A DNA stretch of 21,287 nucleotides, from positions 1 through 21,287 of the IMG/VR virus record IMGVR_UViG_3300035698_023036; one strand, written 5' to 3'. Within the stretch, counting starts at the first letter, position 1. Each line of letters starts with the position of its first letter. The notes under the pieces were generated by a model that was given only the letters and a program-made list of their open reading frames with translations, did no database searches and had not been told where the DNA came from. This document shows, in pieces, positions 1 through 6,808 of this stretch. A program made the translations under genes and the position numbers. This DNA is from a virus.

Positions 1-95
1 AGTGGCGGAAAATCTCAGGGCCAAACCGTCTGCCCGAAGTGATCCAGGGGATTGCTTTCAAGGACGGGATCAAGCAACTTCAAAACGCCGCCTGA
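1..95 (+). pseudogene. IS256-family transposase, C-terminal fragment (cut by window edge)
   Basis: An open frame runs from the window edge to TGA at 93-95. It reads WRKISGPNRLPEVIQGIAFK followed by DGIKQLQNAA. The pattern W-R-x-(L/I)-x-G-x-x-x-L-x-x-V-I-x-G-(I/V)-x-F-x-D-G-I is the characteristic C-terminus of IS256/Mutator-type DDE transposases. Only the last 30 residues are in the window, so whether the rest is intact cannot be judged. It differs clearly from the IS256-type C-terminus at the right edge of the window, so the two are different elements. Confidence 0.82.
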
Positions 96-127
96 TCACG
101 CCGTCACCAACTTTTGGGCATAACTCC
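1..127 (+). mobile_element. Right end of an IS256-family insertion sequence
   Basis: The end of the element is inferred about 30 bp after the transposase stop. The sequence from about 105 to 127 (ccaacttttgggcataactc) resembles, in inverse orientation, the sequence just outside the stop of the other IS256-type transposase (gagttattgtcaaatctggt, about 21162-21181). Both share GAGTTAT...CAAA...TGGTG read inward. I take this as the terminal inverted repeat. The opposite end is outside the window, so the target-site duplication cannot be checked. Confidence 0.55.
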
Positions 128-480
128 TCAAAAGATACGATCGTATCAATGGGCGCGTTTTCCTCATCTTGCAGATAGTGACATAGTTCCACGAACAGAT
201 CAGCAAACTCTTTAGGTCCGCTTTCCCGAACCTGCTTGTTCTCCATGATATGAAACGCAACATTGTAAACGACTTTCGAGGAGATGCCGCTCCCGCCATT
301 GCTGCCCGCATAAGGCATCTCGAGGTAAGATCGGATGATCAGTTCATCCTGAACGGTGAGGCGACGTTTCCCAGACAAGATTTTGCTGACCACAGAGACG
401 TCGCGCCCAAGCGCTTTTGCCAGACCAATCCTGGTCTTGTTCGGCTTATCCAAACCGTCAAAAATCCAAGTCAAATCCAT
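70..480 (-). CDS. XRE-type HTH regulator, 3' end replaced by IS256 sequence
   Basis: This encodes 136 residues. Residues about 10-50 form a Cro/CI-type helix-turn-helix (NKTRIGLAKALGRDVSVVSK, then ILSGKRRLT), as in phage-type or plasmid repressors. The remainder has no S24 peptidase motif and I do not recognise it. The last ~18 codons lie in the IS256 end and are antisense to its transposase stop, so the original C-terminus has probably been lost and the listed stop belongs to the insertion. A partly palindromic site at 562-581 upstream could be its operator. Target and function are unknown. The gene may be a remnant of an older mobile element next to tRNA-Glu. Confidence 0.6.
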   Translation of the reverse strand: MDLTWIFDGLDKPNKTRIGLAKALGRDVSVVSKILSGKRRLTVQDELIIRSYLEMPYAGSNGGSGISSKVVYNVAFHIMENKQVRESGPKEFADLFVELCHYLQDEENAPIDTIVSFEELCPKVGDGVIRRRFEVA

Positions 481-561
481 GGACCATCCCCTTCGGTCTT
501 ACCAAGCTGAACCAGCAAGCAGCACATTAAGGTGTCAGGAAATATTCGCAAACCGCTATCC

Positions 562-581
562 GGTAACAACATTGTGATACC
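562..581. promoter_or_regulatory. Possible operator upstream of the HTH gene
   Basis: GGTAACAACATTGTGATACC is an imperfect inverted repeat (arms GGTAACA and TGATACC, 6 of 7 matching) about 80 bp upstream of the HTH gene start. Its size and symmetry suit a dimeric XRE repressor. No second copy was seen, so this is only a candidate. Confidence 0.25.
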
Positions 582-611
582 CAAAAATGGCACCGTATTA
601 ACAAAACACAG

Positions 612-639
612 TAAAATCGCCCGATGCAAGCAACGGGCG
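612..639 (-). terminator. Likely Rho-independent terminator for tRNA-Glu
   Basis: On the minus strand downstream of tRNA-Glu the arms CGCCCG (634-639) and CGGGCG (618-623) enclose a 10-nt loop and are followed by ATTTTA. The stem is short but GC-rich, and the U-run is weak. Confidence 0.45.
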
Positions 640-700
640 GAGACCACTATTAAGTGGCTCAAAATATATAAAAATGAGAATTGCTCTAACACTTTGGAAT

Positions 701-727
701 GCGTGCCACCCAAGAAAGGTGGCACGC
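701..727. repeat. Perfect 10-bp inverted repeat overlapping the tRNA-Glu 3' end
   Basis: GCGTGCCACC (701-710) and GGTGGCACGC (718-727) are perfect complements with a 7-nt spacer. The right arm is the 3' acceptor strand plus CCA of tRNA-Glu. In the primary transcript the trailer could pair with the 3' end of the tRNA and compete with the acceptor stem. No U-tract follows, so it is not a classical terminator. Confidence 0.6.
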
Positions 728-795
728 CCTACGGGACTCGAACCCGTGTTTCCGCCGTGAAAGGGCGGCGTCCTAGACCGCTAGACGAAGGGCGC
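720..795 (-). tRNA. tRNA-Glu (anticodon UUC)
   Basis: The reverse complement folds as a cloverleaf. The acceptor GCGCCCT pairs with AGGGCGT (G-U at the first pair). The anticodon stem CCGCC/GGCGG encloses loop CTTTCAC with anticodon TTC, and the T-loop is GTTCGAGTC-like. CCA is encoded at 720-722. The 76-nt length is normal for this isoacceptor. Confidence 0.95.
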
Positions 796-883
796 TTCGG
801 AAGTGGCTTATAGAGAGGATTCTTGGGGGTAGCAACCCTCATAATCCCTTCGGGAGTTTTTTTTTATTTTGGGGGCTGAGAAT

Positions 884-924
884 TGAAGAAAACCCAAACG
901 GAGAGGGCCGAATTCTCCGTTTGG
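884..924 (-). terminator. Rho-independent terminator after gloA
   Basis: The arms CCAAACGGAGA (894-904) and TCTCCGTTTGG (914-924) are perfectly complementary over 11 bp with a 9-nt loop. On the minus strand they are followed by GTTTTCTTC. The hairpin lies about 40 bp after the gloA stop, in the correct orientation. Confidence 0.8.
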
Positions 925-965
925 TGGATGTCGAATAGTCGGTGTGGTGTTGTCGGAACAATGCT

Positions 966-1385
966 TTACCAATGGCCGGTATTCGGCATTGAAGCCCATG
1001 GCTCCTGAGACGGCAAAGCGTCACCTTCTTGCAACAGTTCGAACGAAATGTTGTCCGGAGACCGTACGAATGCCATATGCCCGTCACGCGGCGGGCGATT
1101 GATTGTGACTCCCATGTCCATGAGTTTTTGGCACAGTGCATAGATGTCAGCCACCCGATAGGCCAGATGGCCGAAATTGCGTCCCTCGCCATAGGTTTCC
1201 GGATCCCAATTATAGGTCAGTTCAACCTGTGCGGATTCATCGCCTGGAGCTGACAAGAAAATCAGGGTAAAGCGTCCCTTTTCATTCTCGATACGGCGGT
1301 TTTCCTGCAGTCCCAAGCCTTCGCAGTAGAATTTGAGAGATGCGTCCACGTCAGTCACACGCACCATTGTATGAAGGTATTTCAT
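966..1385 (-). CDS. gloA: Lactoylglutathione lyase (glyoxalase I), VOC family
   Basis: This cytosolic metalloenzyme converts the hemithioacetal of methylglyoxal and glutathione to S-lactoylglutathione, the first step of methylglyoxal detoxification. The 139 residues cover the two beta-alpha-beta-beta-beta modules of the vicinal oxygen chelate fold. The four metal ligands are visible as H5, E55 (QVELTYNW), H73 (FGHLAYRV) and E116 (SFELLQ). The typical N-terminal HTMVRV and the spacing match bacterial, nickel-type short GloA proteins. The gene appears to be transcribed alone and is followed by a strong terminator. Length is close to the E. coli enzyme (135 residues). Confidence 0.93.
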   Translation of the reverse strand: MKYLHTMVRVTDVDASLKFYCEGLGLQENRRIENEKGRFTLIFLSAPGDESAQVELTYNWDPETYGEGRNFGHLAYRVADIYALCQKLMDMGVTINRPPRDGHMAFVRSPDNISFELLQEGDALPSQEPWASMPNTGHW

Positions 1386-1830
1386 GTAAAGATCTCCATG
1401 ATACGGGACGGTTATGTTGCCCGCTCAATGTTATGCAGACGCAGGATTACGCCTCCAATTTACCGGTTATTCCGTCAGCTTACCGCTTCCTCCAGAACAT
1501 AGGCAATGCGTCATCAAAGGGAAGAATTGATTGAGCCGCCGTCGGGTTTTTGGTCTGAAACGGTTTGGACCCTGAATCCACCACCAGCAAGTTGCTTGAT
1601 GAACAGGGCTGTCACAGTGTTTAATAATCATAGAATCATTTGCCGCGCATCGGGTCACGTCGAGCCTCGATATTTGATGTTGTTGCATCAGAAAAATACG
1701 CGTGGCATCTATAGTTCAAGGCAGTTGGTGATTCTGACATGTTACCAGCGTCTGGCATTAACTTTTACTGCGGCAGATGACGTGGATTGGTTGATATCCA
1801 GATAGGGGCTTGGTCAAGAGGGCAGTGTAA
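1386..1830. other. 445-bp intergenic region between gloA and the cold-shock gene
   Basis: This divergent intergenic stretch must hold the promoters of gloA (leftward) and the cold-shock gene (rightward). I see no convincing gene in it. Only short overlapping frames without recognisable features occur. A long untranslated leader is common in cold-shock mRNAs and could account for part of the length. A purine-rich stretch (caagagggcag) 8 nt before the ATG at 1831 can serve as ribosome binding site. Confidence 0.4.
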
Positions 1831-2463
1831 ATGGGCGCAAAACAGCCAGACGATGCAGTTTCTGCTCAGACCAATGATAAGGTTTCCTCCGCCAGGGCGA
1901 GCGGGCACTCCGGTTTGGACAATCAAACCGTGCCCGAAATACCTGTTGATGTTCAAGTCGTGGCCGGAGCCATCAAATGGTTCGACGTGTCCAAGGGATA
2001 TGGTTTCATCATTCCCGACGATGGCAGCAACGACATCCTGCTTCATGTAACAACGTTGCGTCGTGATGGCTTTCTGACCGCACTGGAAGGTGCACGCGTC
2101 GTCTGTGAAGTCACCCATCAGAGCAAGGGCCTGCAGGCCTTCCGTGTGCTGTCTATGGATTATACGACAGCGTCTCAGCCATCGACTTCAGATCCGGCAC
2201 GCACCCACACACAGGTTGAGCCTGAGAGCGAGATGACACTCGTCACCGTCAAATGGTTCAATCGGACGAAGGGCTTCGGATTTGTTACCGAAAGCGAAGA
2301 CGCACCCGATATTTTCATCCATATGGAGACTTTGCGTCAATTTGGCCTCACCGAATTGCGCCCGGGCCAACAGGTGCTGGTACGCTATGGCAAAGGTCCA
2401 AAGGGGCTGATGTGTGCCGAGGTTCGTCCGGCTGAAGGCCCTGGCCAACCTGTTTCACACTGA
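1831..2463 (+). CDS. Two-domain cold-shock protein
   Basis: The 210-residue protein has two cold-shock domains. The first covers about residues 45-110, with RNP1 KGYGFI (55-60) and RNP2 DILLH (68-72). The second covers about 137-198, with KGFGFV (147-152) and DIFIH (160-164). Each begins with the KWF motif, and they are joined by a low-complexity linker rich in Thr, Ser and Pro. Such tandem proteins are common in Alphaproteobacteria and bind single-stranded RNA or DNA, acting as RNA chaperones in the cytoplasm. The N-terminal 40 residues are disordered-looking. The first domain has diverged (VTTLRRDGF), as is usual for these proteins. The DUF192 gene follows in the same direction. Confidence 0.9.
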   Translation: MGAKQPDDAVSAQTNDKVSSARASGHSGLDNQTVPEIPVDVQVVAGAIKWFDVSKGYGFIIPDDGSNDILLHVTTLRRDGFLTALEGARVVCEVTHQSKGLQAFRVLSMDYTTASQPSTSDPARTHTQVEPESEMTLVTVKWFNRTKGFGFVTESEDAPDIFIHMETLRQFGLTELRPGQQVLVRYGKGPKGLMCAEVRPAEGPGQPVSH

Positions 2464-2579
2464 ATTTTAGCTGTCTCACACTAAATTTGGCCTGTTTGTC
2501 ATGACAAGGATTGCCTGCAACGACTCATTTGGGTGAAGTTGCCGCACATCCATCGCCGCGATCAAAGGCCTATCATCTC

Positions 2580-3098
2580 ATGAATATCAATTTCAGTCGT
2601 GCAGCACTCCGCCAGATGCTTGGCTCGGCATGTCTCGCACTCACATTGCTGATCTGCGCGACTCAGCAAGATGTGTTCGCCCAACAGCCGCAAATCATCG
2701 CTCCCAGTCCTGTCTTTTTGGCCATAGAGACTCAATCGGGCACAGAGCGTTTCATTGTCGAAATCGCGGATGAACAGGCGGAGCGTGAAGTCGGCCTGAT
2801 GTTTCGGGATGAGATGGCGCAGAACCAGGGCATGTTGTTTGATTTCGGCACCGACCGCATGGTGACCATGTGGATGCGCAATACTCCGCTGTCACTGGAT
2901 ATGGTCTTTATTGATCGGTCTGGAACCATTGTGCGGGTGGCTGAGCGCACCACACCGTTTTCGCCCGCCATTATTTCATCAGGGCAGCCCGTACGCTACG
3001 TTTTGGAGCTCAATGCAGGTGTTGCATCGACAAAAGGCATTCGAACCGGTGACACGGCAAAACACCCCCTGATCACCAGGAACCTTGGCACTGACTGA
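2580..3098 (+). CDS. Secreted DUF192 family protein
   Basis: From ATG 2580 this gives 172 residues. There is an N-terminal signal peptide (MNINFSRAALRQMLGSACLA, then LTLLICA) with likely cleavage after FAQQ, so the protein is probably periplasmic. The DUF192 signatures follow: REVGLMFR, GMLFDF, MWMRNTPLSLDMVFID and YVLELNAG. The family's function is not established. A longer frame opens at 2511, but it would place 23 polar residues before the signal peptide, so 2580 is preferred. The order cold-shock gene, DUF192, tRNA-Pro, NDUFS4-like gene is, from memory, a recurring arrangement in Hyphomicrobiales. Confidence 0.88.
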   Translation: MNINFSRAALRQMLGSACLALTLLICATQQDVFAQQPQIIAPSPVFLAIETQSGTERFIVEIADEQAEREVGLMFRDEMAQNQGMLFDFGTDRMVTMWMRNTPLSLDMVFIDRSGTIVRVAERTTPFSPAIISSGQPVRYVLELNAGVASTKGIRTGDTAKHPLITRNLGTD

Positions 3099-3240
3099 CC
3101 GGTCGGCATTCTCTGAAAACCTTAAAAATAGCTGGGCGATTCATAGTTTTTGAGATTTCCCCAAAACGGCCCTTGTCGTGGCCCGATAGTCCGTGTAATA
3201 GGCGTGTCTCTGGCGTAGGAAACTGCTTCAGATATTGGTA

Positions 3241-3317
3241 CGGGGTATAGCTCAGCCTGGTAGAGCACTGGTTTTGGGAACCAGGGGTCGAGAGTTCGAA
3301 TCTTTCTGCCCCGACCA
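3241..3317 (+). tRNA. tRNA-Pro (anticodon UGG)
   Basis: A complete 77-nt cloverleaf is visible with acceptor CGGGGTA-type start and CCCCGACCA end. The anticodon stem CTGGT/ACCAG encloses loop TTTGGGA with anticodon TGG, and the T-loop is GTTCGAATC. CCA is encoded. Confidence 0.95.
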
Positions 3318-3341
3318 TCTTTCATCCCATTTGGATCGTCT

Positions 3342-3380
3342 TGAAGTCGCTTTTTTAGCGCTTCAACACGCGACTTTTTG
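3342..3380 (+). terminator. Terminator after tRNA-Pro
   Basis: AAGTCGC (3344-3350) pairs with GCGACTT (3370-3376), followed by a run of five T. An internal alternative hairpin (TGAAG/CTTCA with CGCT/AGCG) also forms. It lies 25-60 bp downstream of the tRNA, in the correct orientation. Confidence 0.6.
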
Positions 3381-3507
3381 ACTGTTTTCGAACGGGCGCA
3401 CAGTGTTTGGAGTAGAGTTCAGGAAAATCCCAATTCGGTTCTTGCCACATCATGGATGCTGGCTGTATCTATGGGGTCAACAGTCTGCTGCAAACGAAGA
3501 GATCAAA

Positions 3508-3813
3508 ATGGTCGCACGCATTTATCAGCCAACCAAGAATCCCATGCAATCAGGACGCGGCAAGACCGGGAACTGGGTTCTTGAGTATGTGCGGGAAACT
3601 CCACGGAAAATCGAACCATTGATGGGGTACACCTCCTCAACGGATATGAAGCAGCAGATCAGGTTGAACTTCGACAGCCAGGAAGAGGCTGTTGCCTACG
3701 CTGAGCGCAATGGCATTGCCTACCAGCTTGCCAATCAGAAACAGCGCAAGATCCGGACAACCTCTTATTCGGAAAACTTCAGGTTTGACCGCAAACAATC
3801 GTGGACCCATTAG
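3508..3813 (+). CDS. NDUFS4-like accessory subunit of NADH:quinone oxidoreductase (ETC complex I subunit)
   Basis: From ATG 3508 the protein has 101 residues. It matches the alphaproteobacterial homologues of the mitochondrial 18-kDa complex I subunit. Visible marks are the N-terminal ARIYQPTKNPMQSGRGKTG, NWVLEY, the central GYTSSTDMKQQIRLNF and F-S-x-x-E-A-V-A-Y-A-like block, and the C-terminal K-x-R-x-x-S-Y-S-E-N-F-x-F-D-R-x-x-x-W-T-H ending. It is a peripheral membrane-arm-independent subunit on the cytoplasmic side of complex I. A longer frame from 3403 has no family similarity in its extra 35 residues, so the ATG with upstream aacgaagag is chosen. It lies immediately before tRNA-Arg. Confidence 0.9.
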   Translation: MVARIYQPTKNPMQSGRGKTGNWVLEYVRETPRKIEPLMGYTSSTDMKQQIRLNFDSQEEAVAYAERNGIAYQLANQKQRKIRTTSYSENFRFDRKQSWTH

Positions 3814-3828
3814 CCGTTCCACCATCAA

Positions 3829-3905
3829 GGCCCCGTAGCTCAGCTGGATAGAGCAGCGGACTTCTAATCCGCAGGTCATAGGTTCGAATCCTATCGGGGT
3901 CACCA
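3829..3905 (+). tRNA. tRNA-Arg (anticodon UCU), integration target
   Basis: A 77-nt cloverleaf is visible. The acceptor GGCCCCG pairs with CGGGGTC. The anticodon stem GCGGA/TCCGC encloses loop CTTCTAA with anticodon TCT. T-stem ATAGG/CCTAT and encoded CCA complete it. The 3' 48 bp are repeated at 19671-19718 beyond the integrase gene. The element therefore integrated into this gene and rebuilt its 3' part from its own attP copy. Confidence 0.95.
3858..3905 (+). other. attL core (3' part of tRNA-Arg)
   Basis: This 48-bp stretch, running from the anticodon stem to CCA, matches 19671-19718 at 46 of 48 positions. The two differences (A3878/G19691 and T3894/C19707) are the two partners of one T-stem base pair. 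Confidence 0.9.
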
Positions 3906-4035
3906 CCACTTAACTCAATAAAAACAATCACTTATAAATTTGATGCGGTTTCCGTTCCGCGCTTCCGTGTTGCATCATGTTGCAATCTGTATCCATTGGG
4001 TTCCAACGGTTTCCACACAAGTTCGGCTGGTCCAT

Positions 4036-4052
4036 GCGACATATACGCGACA
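4036..4052 (+). promoter_or_regulatory. Candidate integrase arm-type site, left arm
   Basis: GCGACATATACGCGACA contains two GCGACA hexamers with an 11-bp period. It matches GCGACATGGACGCGACA at 19616-19632, inside the right end, at 15 of 17 positions and in the same orientation. In the circular form the two sites would flank the core, as arm sites of tyrosine integrases do. Confidence 0.4.
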
Positions 4053-4061
4053 TGAAAAGGC

Positions 4062-4081
4062 AAATCCGCCACGCGTGGCGG
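4062..4081. repeat. Palindromic repeat copy 1
   Basis: The segment aaatccgccacgcgtggcgg contains the 16-bp perfect palindrome CCGCCACGCGTGGCGG (4066-4081). A second copy lies inverted at 4601-4619, sharing 19 bases, on the other side of the small gene at 4153. The role is unknown. Binding of a dimeric regulator or a replication protein is possible. Confidence 0.7.
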
Positions 4082-4152
4082 TTATGGTCTGGCTTGATAT
4101 GCCTGCAACTTTCGGTGCAAGATATCGTAGTTCCATACTACAGCGAGATAAA

Positions 4153-4422
4153 ATGAGTGATCTTGAAATCAAAGGACAGTTTATTGATGATGTACCCTAC
4201 AGTGGATTGGTCGAGCGATTGCTTCAGATTTCTCTGGTTTGCGTCGTTGGCAGCGAGTCCCAAGAGCACCTATCAAAGTCTGATTTGATAGAATTGCTAG
4301 ATCAGATATCTGGTTTAACGCAAGACGCGCTCCAATTTTCATGCGCTGATATTGAAGATATTGAGCGCATGAACAAATCTATTCTGGCTGGAATGGTAGC
4401 TACAAGAGAACCGCTGAATTAG
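4153..4422 (+). CDS. Small unknown acidic protein at the left end of the element
   Basis: The ATG at 4153 gives 89 residues: MSDLEIKGQFIDDVPYSGLV continuing to ATREPLN. I do not recognise the family. It is acidic, predicted mostly helical, and has two Cys but no clear motif or membrane segment. The same frame is open back to 3940, but that part covers the arm-site candidate and a 16-bp palindrome and looks non-coding. It is the only rightward gene at this end, separate from the structural operon. It is bracketed by the inverted 19-bp repeats, which fits an accessory (cargo) gene such as a superinfection or helper-interference factor; that role is only a guess from position. Confidence 0.5.
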   Translation: MSDLEIKGQFIDDVPYSGLVERLLQISLVCVVGSESQEHLSKSDLIELLDQISGLTQDALQFSCADIEDIERMNKSILAGMVATREPLN

Positions 4423-4834
4423 CACAATGTGCGAATATGTCGTGAAATAGATGTATCCAGATTTGGATGTATCGATATGGCGTTTCATTGTGGGATTTTC
4501 CCATATTGACCCTGGCGTAATTTTGCGCTGGCATTTCCAGTCCTCCGATTACTAGAGGACTAGGCCGCGCAGTCGTACTCATATGAGGACAACTGAAAAG
4601 CGCCACGCGTGGCGGATTTAGCCTCCATATTCAGCGCCCCCAACTTTGGGGTGGTTAGGTGCGTCCACTTTTGGACACATCTATTTTACCTTCATGGGTT
4701 TTCCATAAAATTGTGGAATACTATCGGAGATAGCGACCAGGCTGCCAACTGTGTCGATATCGACACGGTTCAACCATGTTCATATGTACACAGTTCAATC
4801 AGCGCAATTTCGCCGTTGTCGCCAATTGGCGACA
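4423..4834. other. 412-bp non-coding region rich in short palindromes
   Basis: No convincing gene is present. The region holds many short inverted repeats: ATCCA/TGGAT (4455-4468), AGTCCTC/GAGGACT (4539-4561), CTCATATGAG (4578-4587), CGCCACGCGTGGCG (4601-4614) and CCCCAACTTTGGGG (4638-4651). It also holds GTCCACTTTTGGAC (4663-4676), GTGTCGATATCGACAC (4751-4766) and TGTCGCCAATTGGCGACA (4817-4834). Three fit the loose form YCCA-N4-TGGR, and two share TGTCG...CGACA arms. The last abuts the stop of the tape measure gene. Possible roles are operators, a replication or packaging site, or structured RNA. Confidence 0.55.
4601..4619. repeat. Palindromic repeat copy 2 (inverted relative to copy 1)
   Basis: The segment cgccacgcgtggcggattt is the reverse complement of aaatccgccacgcgtggcg in copy 1 (4062-4080). 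The core CGCCACGCGTGGCG is a perfect 14-bp palindrome at 4601-4614. Confidence 0.7.
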
Positions 4835-6796
4835 TTACCTCTGAACTGCCTTTGGTCTCGCACCAAATCGCGCCATTGCCTTGTCATGTTTACCGCTCCC
4901 CAATGCCGCACCGCTGGCATCTACTGATTGTTTCACCGATGCGTTCACGATTGCTGGCGCGGCTTGTTGCACCACCTTTACAGCCTGTTCGCTCGAAACT
5001 TGCTCGATGTATGGCGTCATATTGCCAGCACTATCAGCGGAAATTCCCATTGTCACATGGACCTCAACCGGCCTTGAGTAACCGCTAGCCGATCCACCCT
5101 TAGGAATGATTGTCTCACCGCGTTCAAGAATTGCCGGGACTTCGTTTGGCTTAAGGCCCGCAACACCGCCGCCATGATATCGTGGCGCACCGTTGAAGAC
5201 CGAAGACGCGACGGCGCGTGAAGCACCGCCAGAAGCCCCGACCACGCCGCCGGAATGGTAGAGCGCGCCCAGAGTCACGCCAGATGCTCCGGCGGCCACA
5301 CTCCCTGCGTTAGATTCAGTGCTAAAGCCGCCACCACTTCCCAACACACTGCTGATGAAGCTGCTGATACCGCCACCGCTGAACAGGGAATCGGCTGCTA
5401 TCTGAGCCAATTTATCCAGAACGCTGTCCAGAGCCTTATTGAGGGACACCGTAAAACTCTCACCAGCTCGCAATCCACCTATCAGTGTGCTGAAAGCATC
5501 CCTGCCCACATCGTTCAGGACAGTTTGCTGCTCGGTCAACTGGTCAAATTGGTCAAGGCTGTTTCCGGTATATCCTGCCAGCAAATCGAGCGCGGATCCC
5601 TGATTGTTGATAGAGGTCGTAATCTTGTCGCGAATGATGACTTCTTGCTCCAACACAGCGTTCGTATTGCCAAGCCAGCTATCCCGATTAAAGCCGGAAC
5701 CGAGCGCGCTACCGCTGGACATGTTTTCATTCAATTGTGTTGCTGCCCTTGAGCGCATTTCACCCTTGATGGTGTCTATGCCTTGTAGCGTCCGTTCATA
5801 GCGTGGCCCTTGTTTGTAGAACTCCGCCAAGGCCTCAAGTCTTTTCAGGTCTTTCTGAAGCGTCGAGCCTCTACGGTCTTCAAGCGATTTGGTAGCCTGG
5901 ACAATGCCGTTGATGTTTTTGGCCATTGCACCGGCAAGGCGCGCTGTCTCTGTCATCAACGGCATAAGTTCAATCAGGGCTTGCTGCATGTTTATGCGCA
6001 GCACTTGTGATGCAACACCGAATTTTGTTTCCAGTTCTTCAGCGCTGTTCAGAAGTTCCTTATCGATCACAATTCCCAACTCACGGGCGCGCTTCGCAAC
6101 GTCATCAAATGCAGAAGAGCCACCAACCAAAACCCTTGTCAGTTCAACGCCGGTCCTGCCGAATGCGGTAGTTGCCAGTGCAGCCCGTTCTGTAGCCGTG
6201 CTGGCCCTCGCTGTAGCATCTGCAAGAATGCGCAGCCGTTCCTCTTGGCTTGATGTGCTTTGGAATGCCTTCAGCAGTTCCGGGTTCATCTTCTTGAGCT
6301 GAGTGTAGAGCGTGCCTTGACCGCTGGCTGCAAGGCCAGAGTTTTTGGTGAACACCACAAGTGCAGCGTTCAGTTTCTCCTGAGAGATTGATGATTCATT
6401 CGCTGCAAGTCCCAGGGCTTGAAAGAAGTCGCTGTCTAGCCCTGTATCGCGGGCAGTCTTGGCGATCTTGTCAAAATCAGCCGCCGCCGCTTGTGCTCCC
6501 TGAAACGCTTTCCGAACCGATAATATGCCTGCCACAGCACCGACGGCTGCACCCTTCAATCCTCCAAACGCTCTGCCGAAATCTCCTACGCGCTTTGATG
6601 TGGTGGCAAGGGACTGGTTTATGCGACGGGTGGACCGGTCCATGTCGTTTGCCATCTGCTTGGTGGCTGTGGTCGATCCTTTGCGCATTTGAGCGTAGGT
6701 TTTCTGGGCTGTTTTTTCAGCCTTTATCATCTGCTTTTCGAAGTCCTTAATCCGGGCTTCGAGTTTTGTTACCAGAACGTTTTCATCGCCTGCCAT
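4835..6796 (-). CDS. Short phage tail tape measure protein
   Basis: The 653-residue protein begins with a coiled coil (about 8-65), then an alanine/glycine-rich hydrophobic stretch (about 78-95). The C-terminal half has the classical Gly/Ser-rich segments followed by YHSGGVVG, YHGGGVAGLKPNEVPAILER and GETIIPKGG, the signature of lambda-type and minor-tail tape measure proteins. In phages it sets tail length, coats itself with chaperones, fills the tube and enters the host envelope. At about 1.5 angstrom per residue it would specify a tail near 100 nm. It follows terL by 12 bp with a good ribosome binding site (taggag) and is the last gene of the operon. It is odd here because no tube or tip genes accompany it. 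Confidence 0.88.
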   Translation of the reverse strand: MAGDENVLVTKLEARIKDFEKQMIKAEKTAQKTYAQMRKGSTTATKQMANDMDRSTRRINQSLATTSKRVGDFGRAFGGLKGAAVGAVAGILSVRKAFQGAQAAAADFDKIAKTARDTGLDSDFFQALGLAANESSISQEKLNAALVVFTKNSGLAASGQGTLYTQLKKMNPELLKAFQSTSSQEERLRILADATARASTATERAALATTAFGRTGVELTRVLVGGSSAFDDVAKRARELGIVIDKELLNSAEELETKFGVASQVLRINMQQALIELMPLMTETARLAGAMAKNINGIVQATKSLEDRRGSTLQKDLKRLEALAEFYKQGPRYERTLQGIDTIKGEMRSRAATQLNENMSSGSALGSGFNRDSWLGNTNAVLEQEVIIRDKITTSINNQGSALDLLAGYTGNSLDQFDQLTEQQTVLNDVGRDAFSTLIGGLRAGESFTVSLNKALDSVLDKLAQIAADSLFSGGGISSFISSVLGSGGGFSTESNAGSVAAGASGVTLGALYHSGGVVGASGGASRAVASSVFNGAPRYHGGGVAGLKPNEVPAILERGETIIPKGGSASGYSRPVEVHVTMGISADSAGNMTPYIEQVSSEQAVKVVQQAAPAIVNASVKQSVDASGAALGSGKHDKAMARFGARPKAVQR

Positions 6797-6808
6797 TGTC
6801 TCAGTCTC

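Noticed and set aside
841-875. Rightward terminator with long T-run
   Set aside because: TCCC-TTC-GGGA before nine T has a stem of only four pairs, and no rightward gene is upstream. It may be fortuitous.
3940-4152. N-terminal extension of the 89-codon gene
   Set aside because: The added 71 residues cover the arm-site candidate and a perfect palindrome and look non-coding; the ATG at 4153 is preferred.
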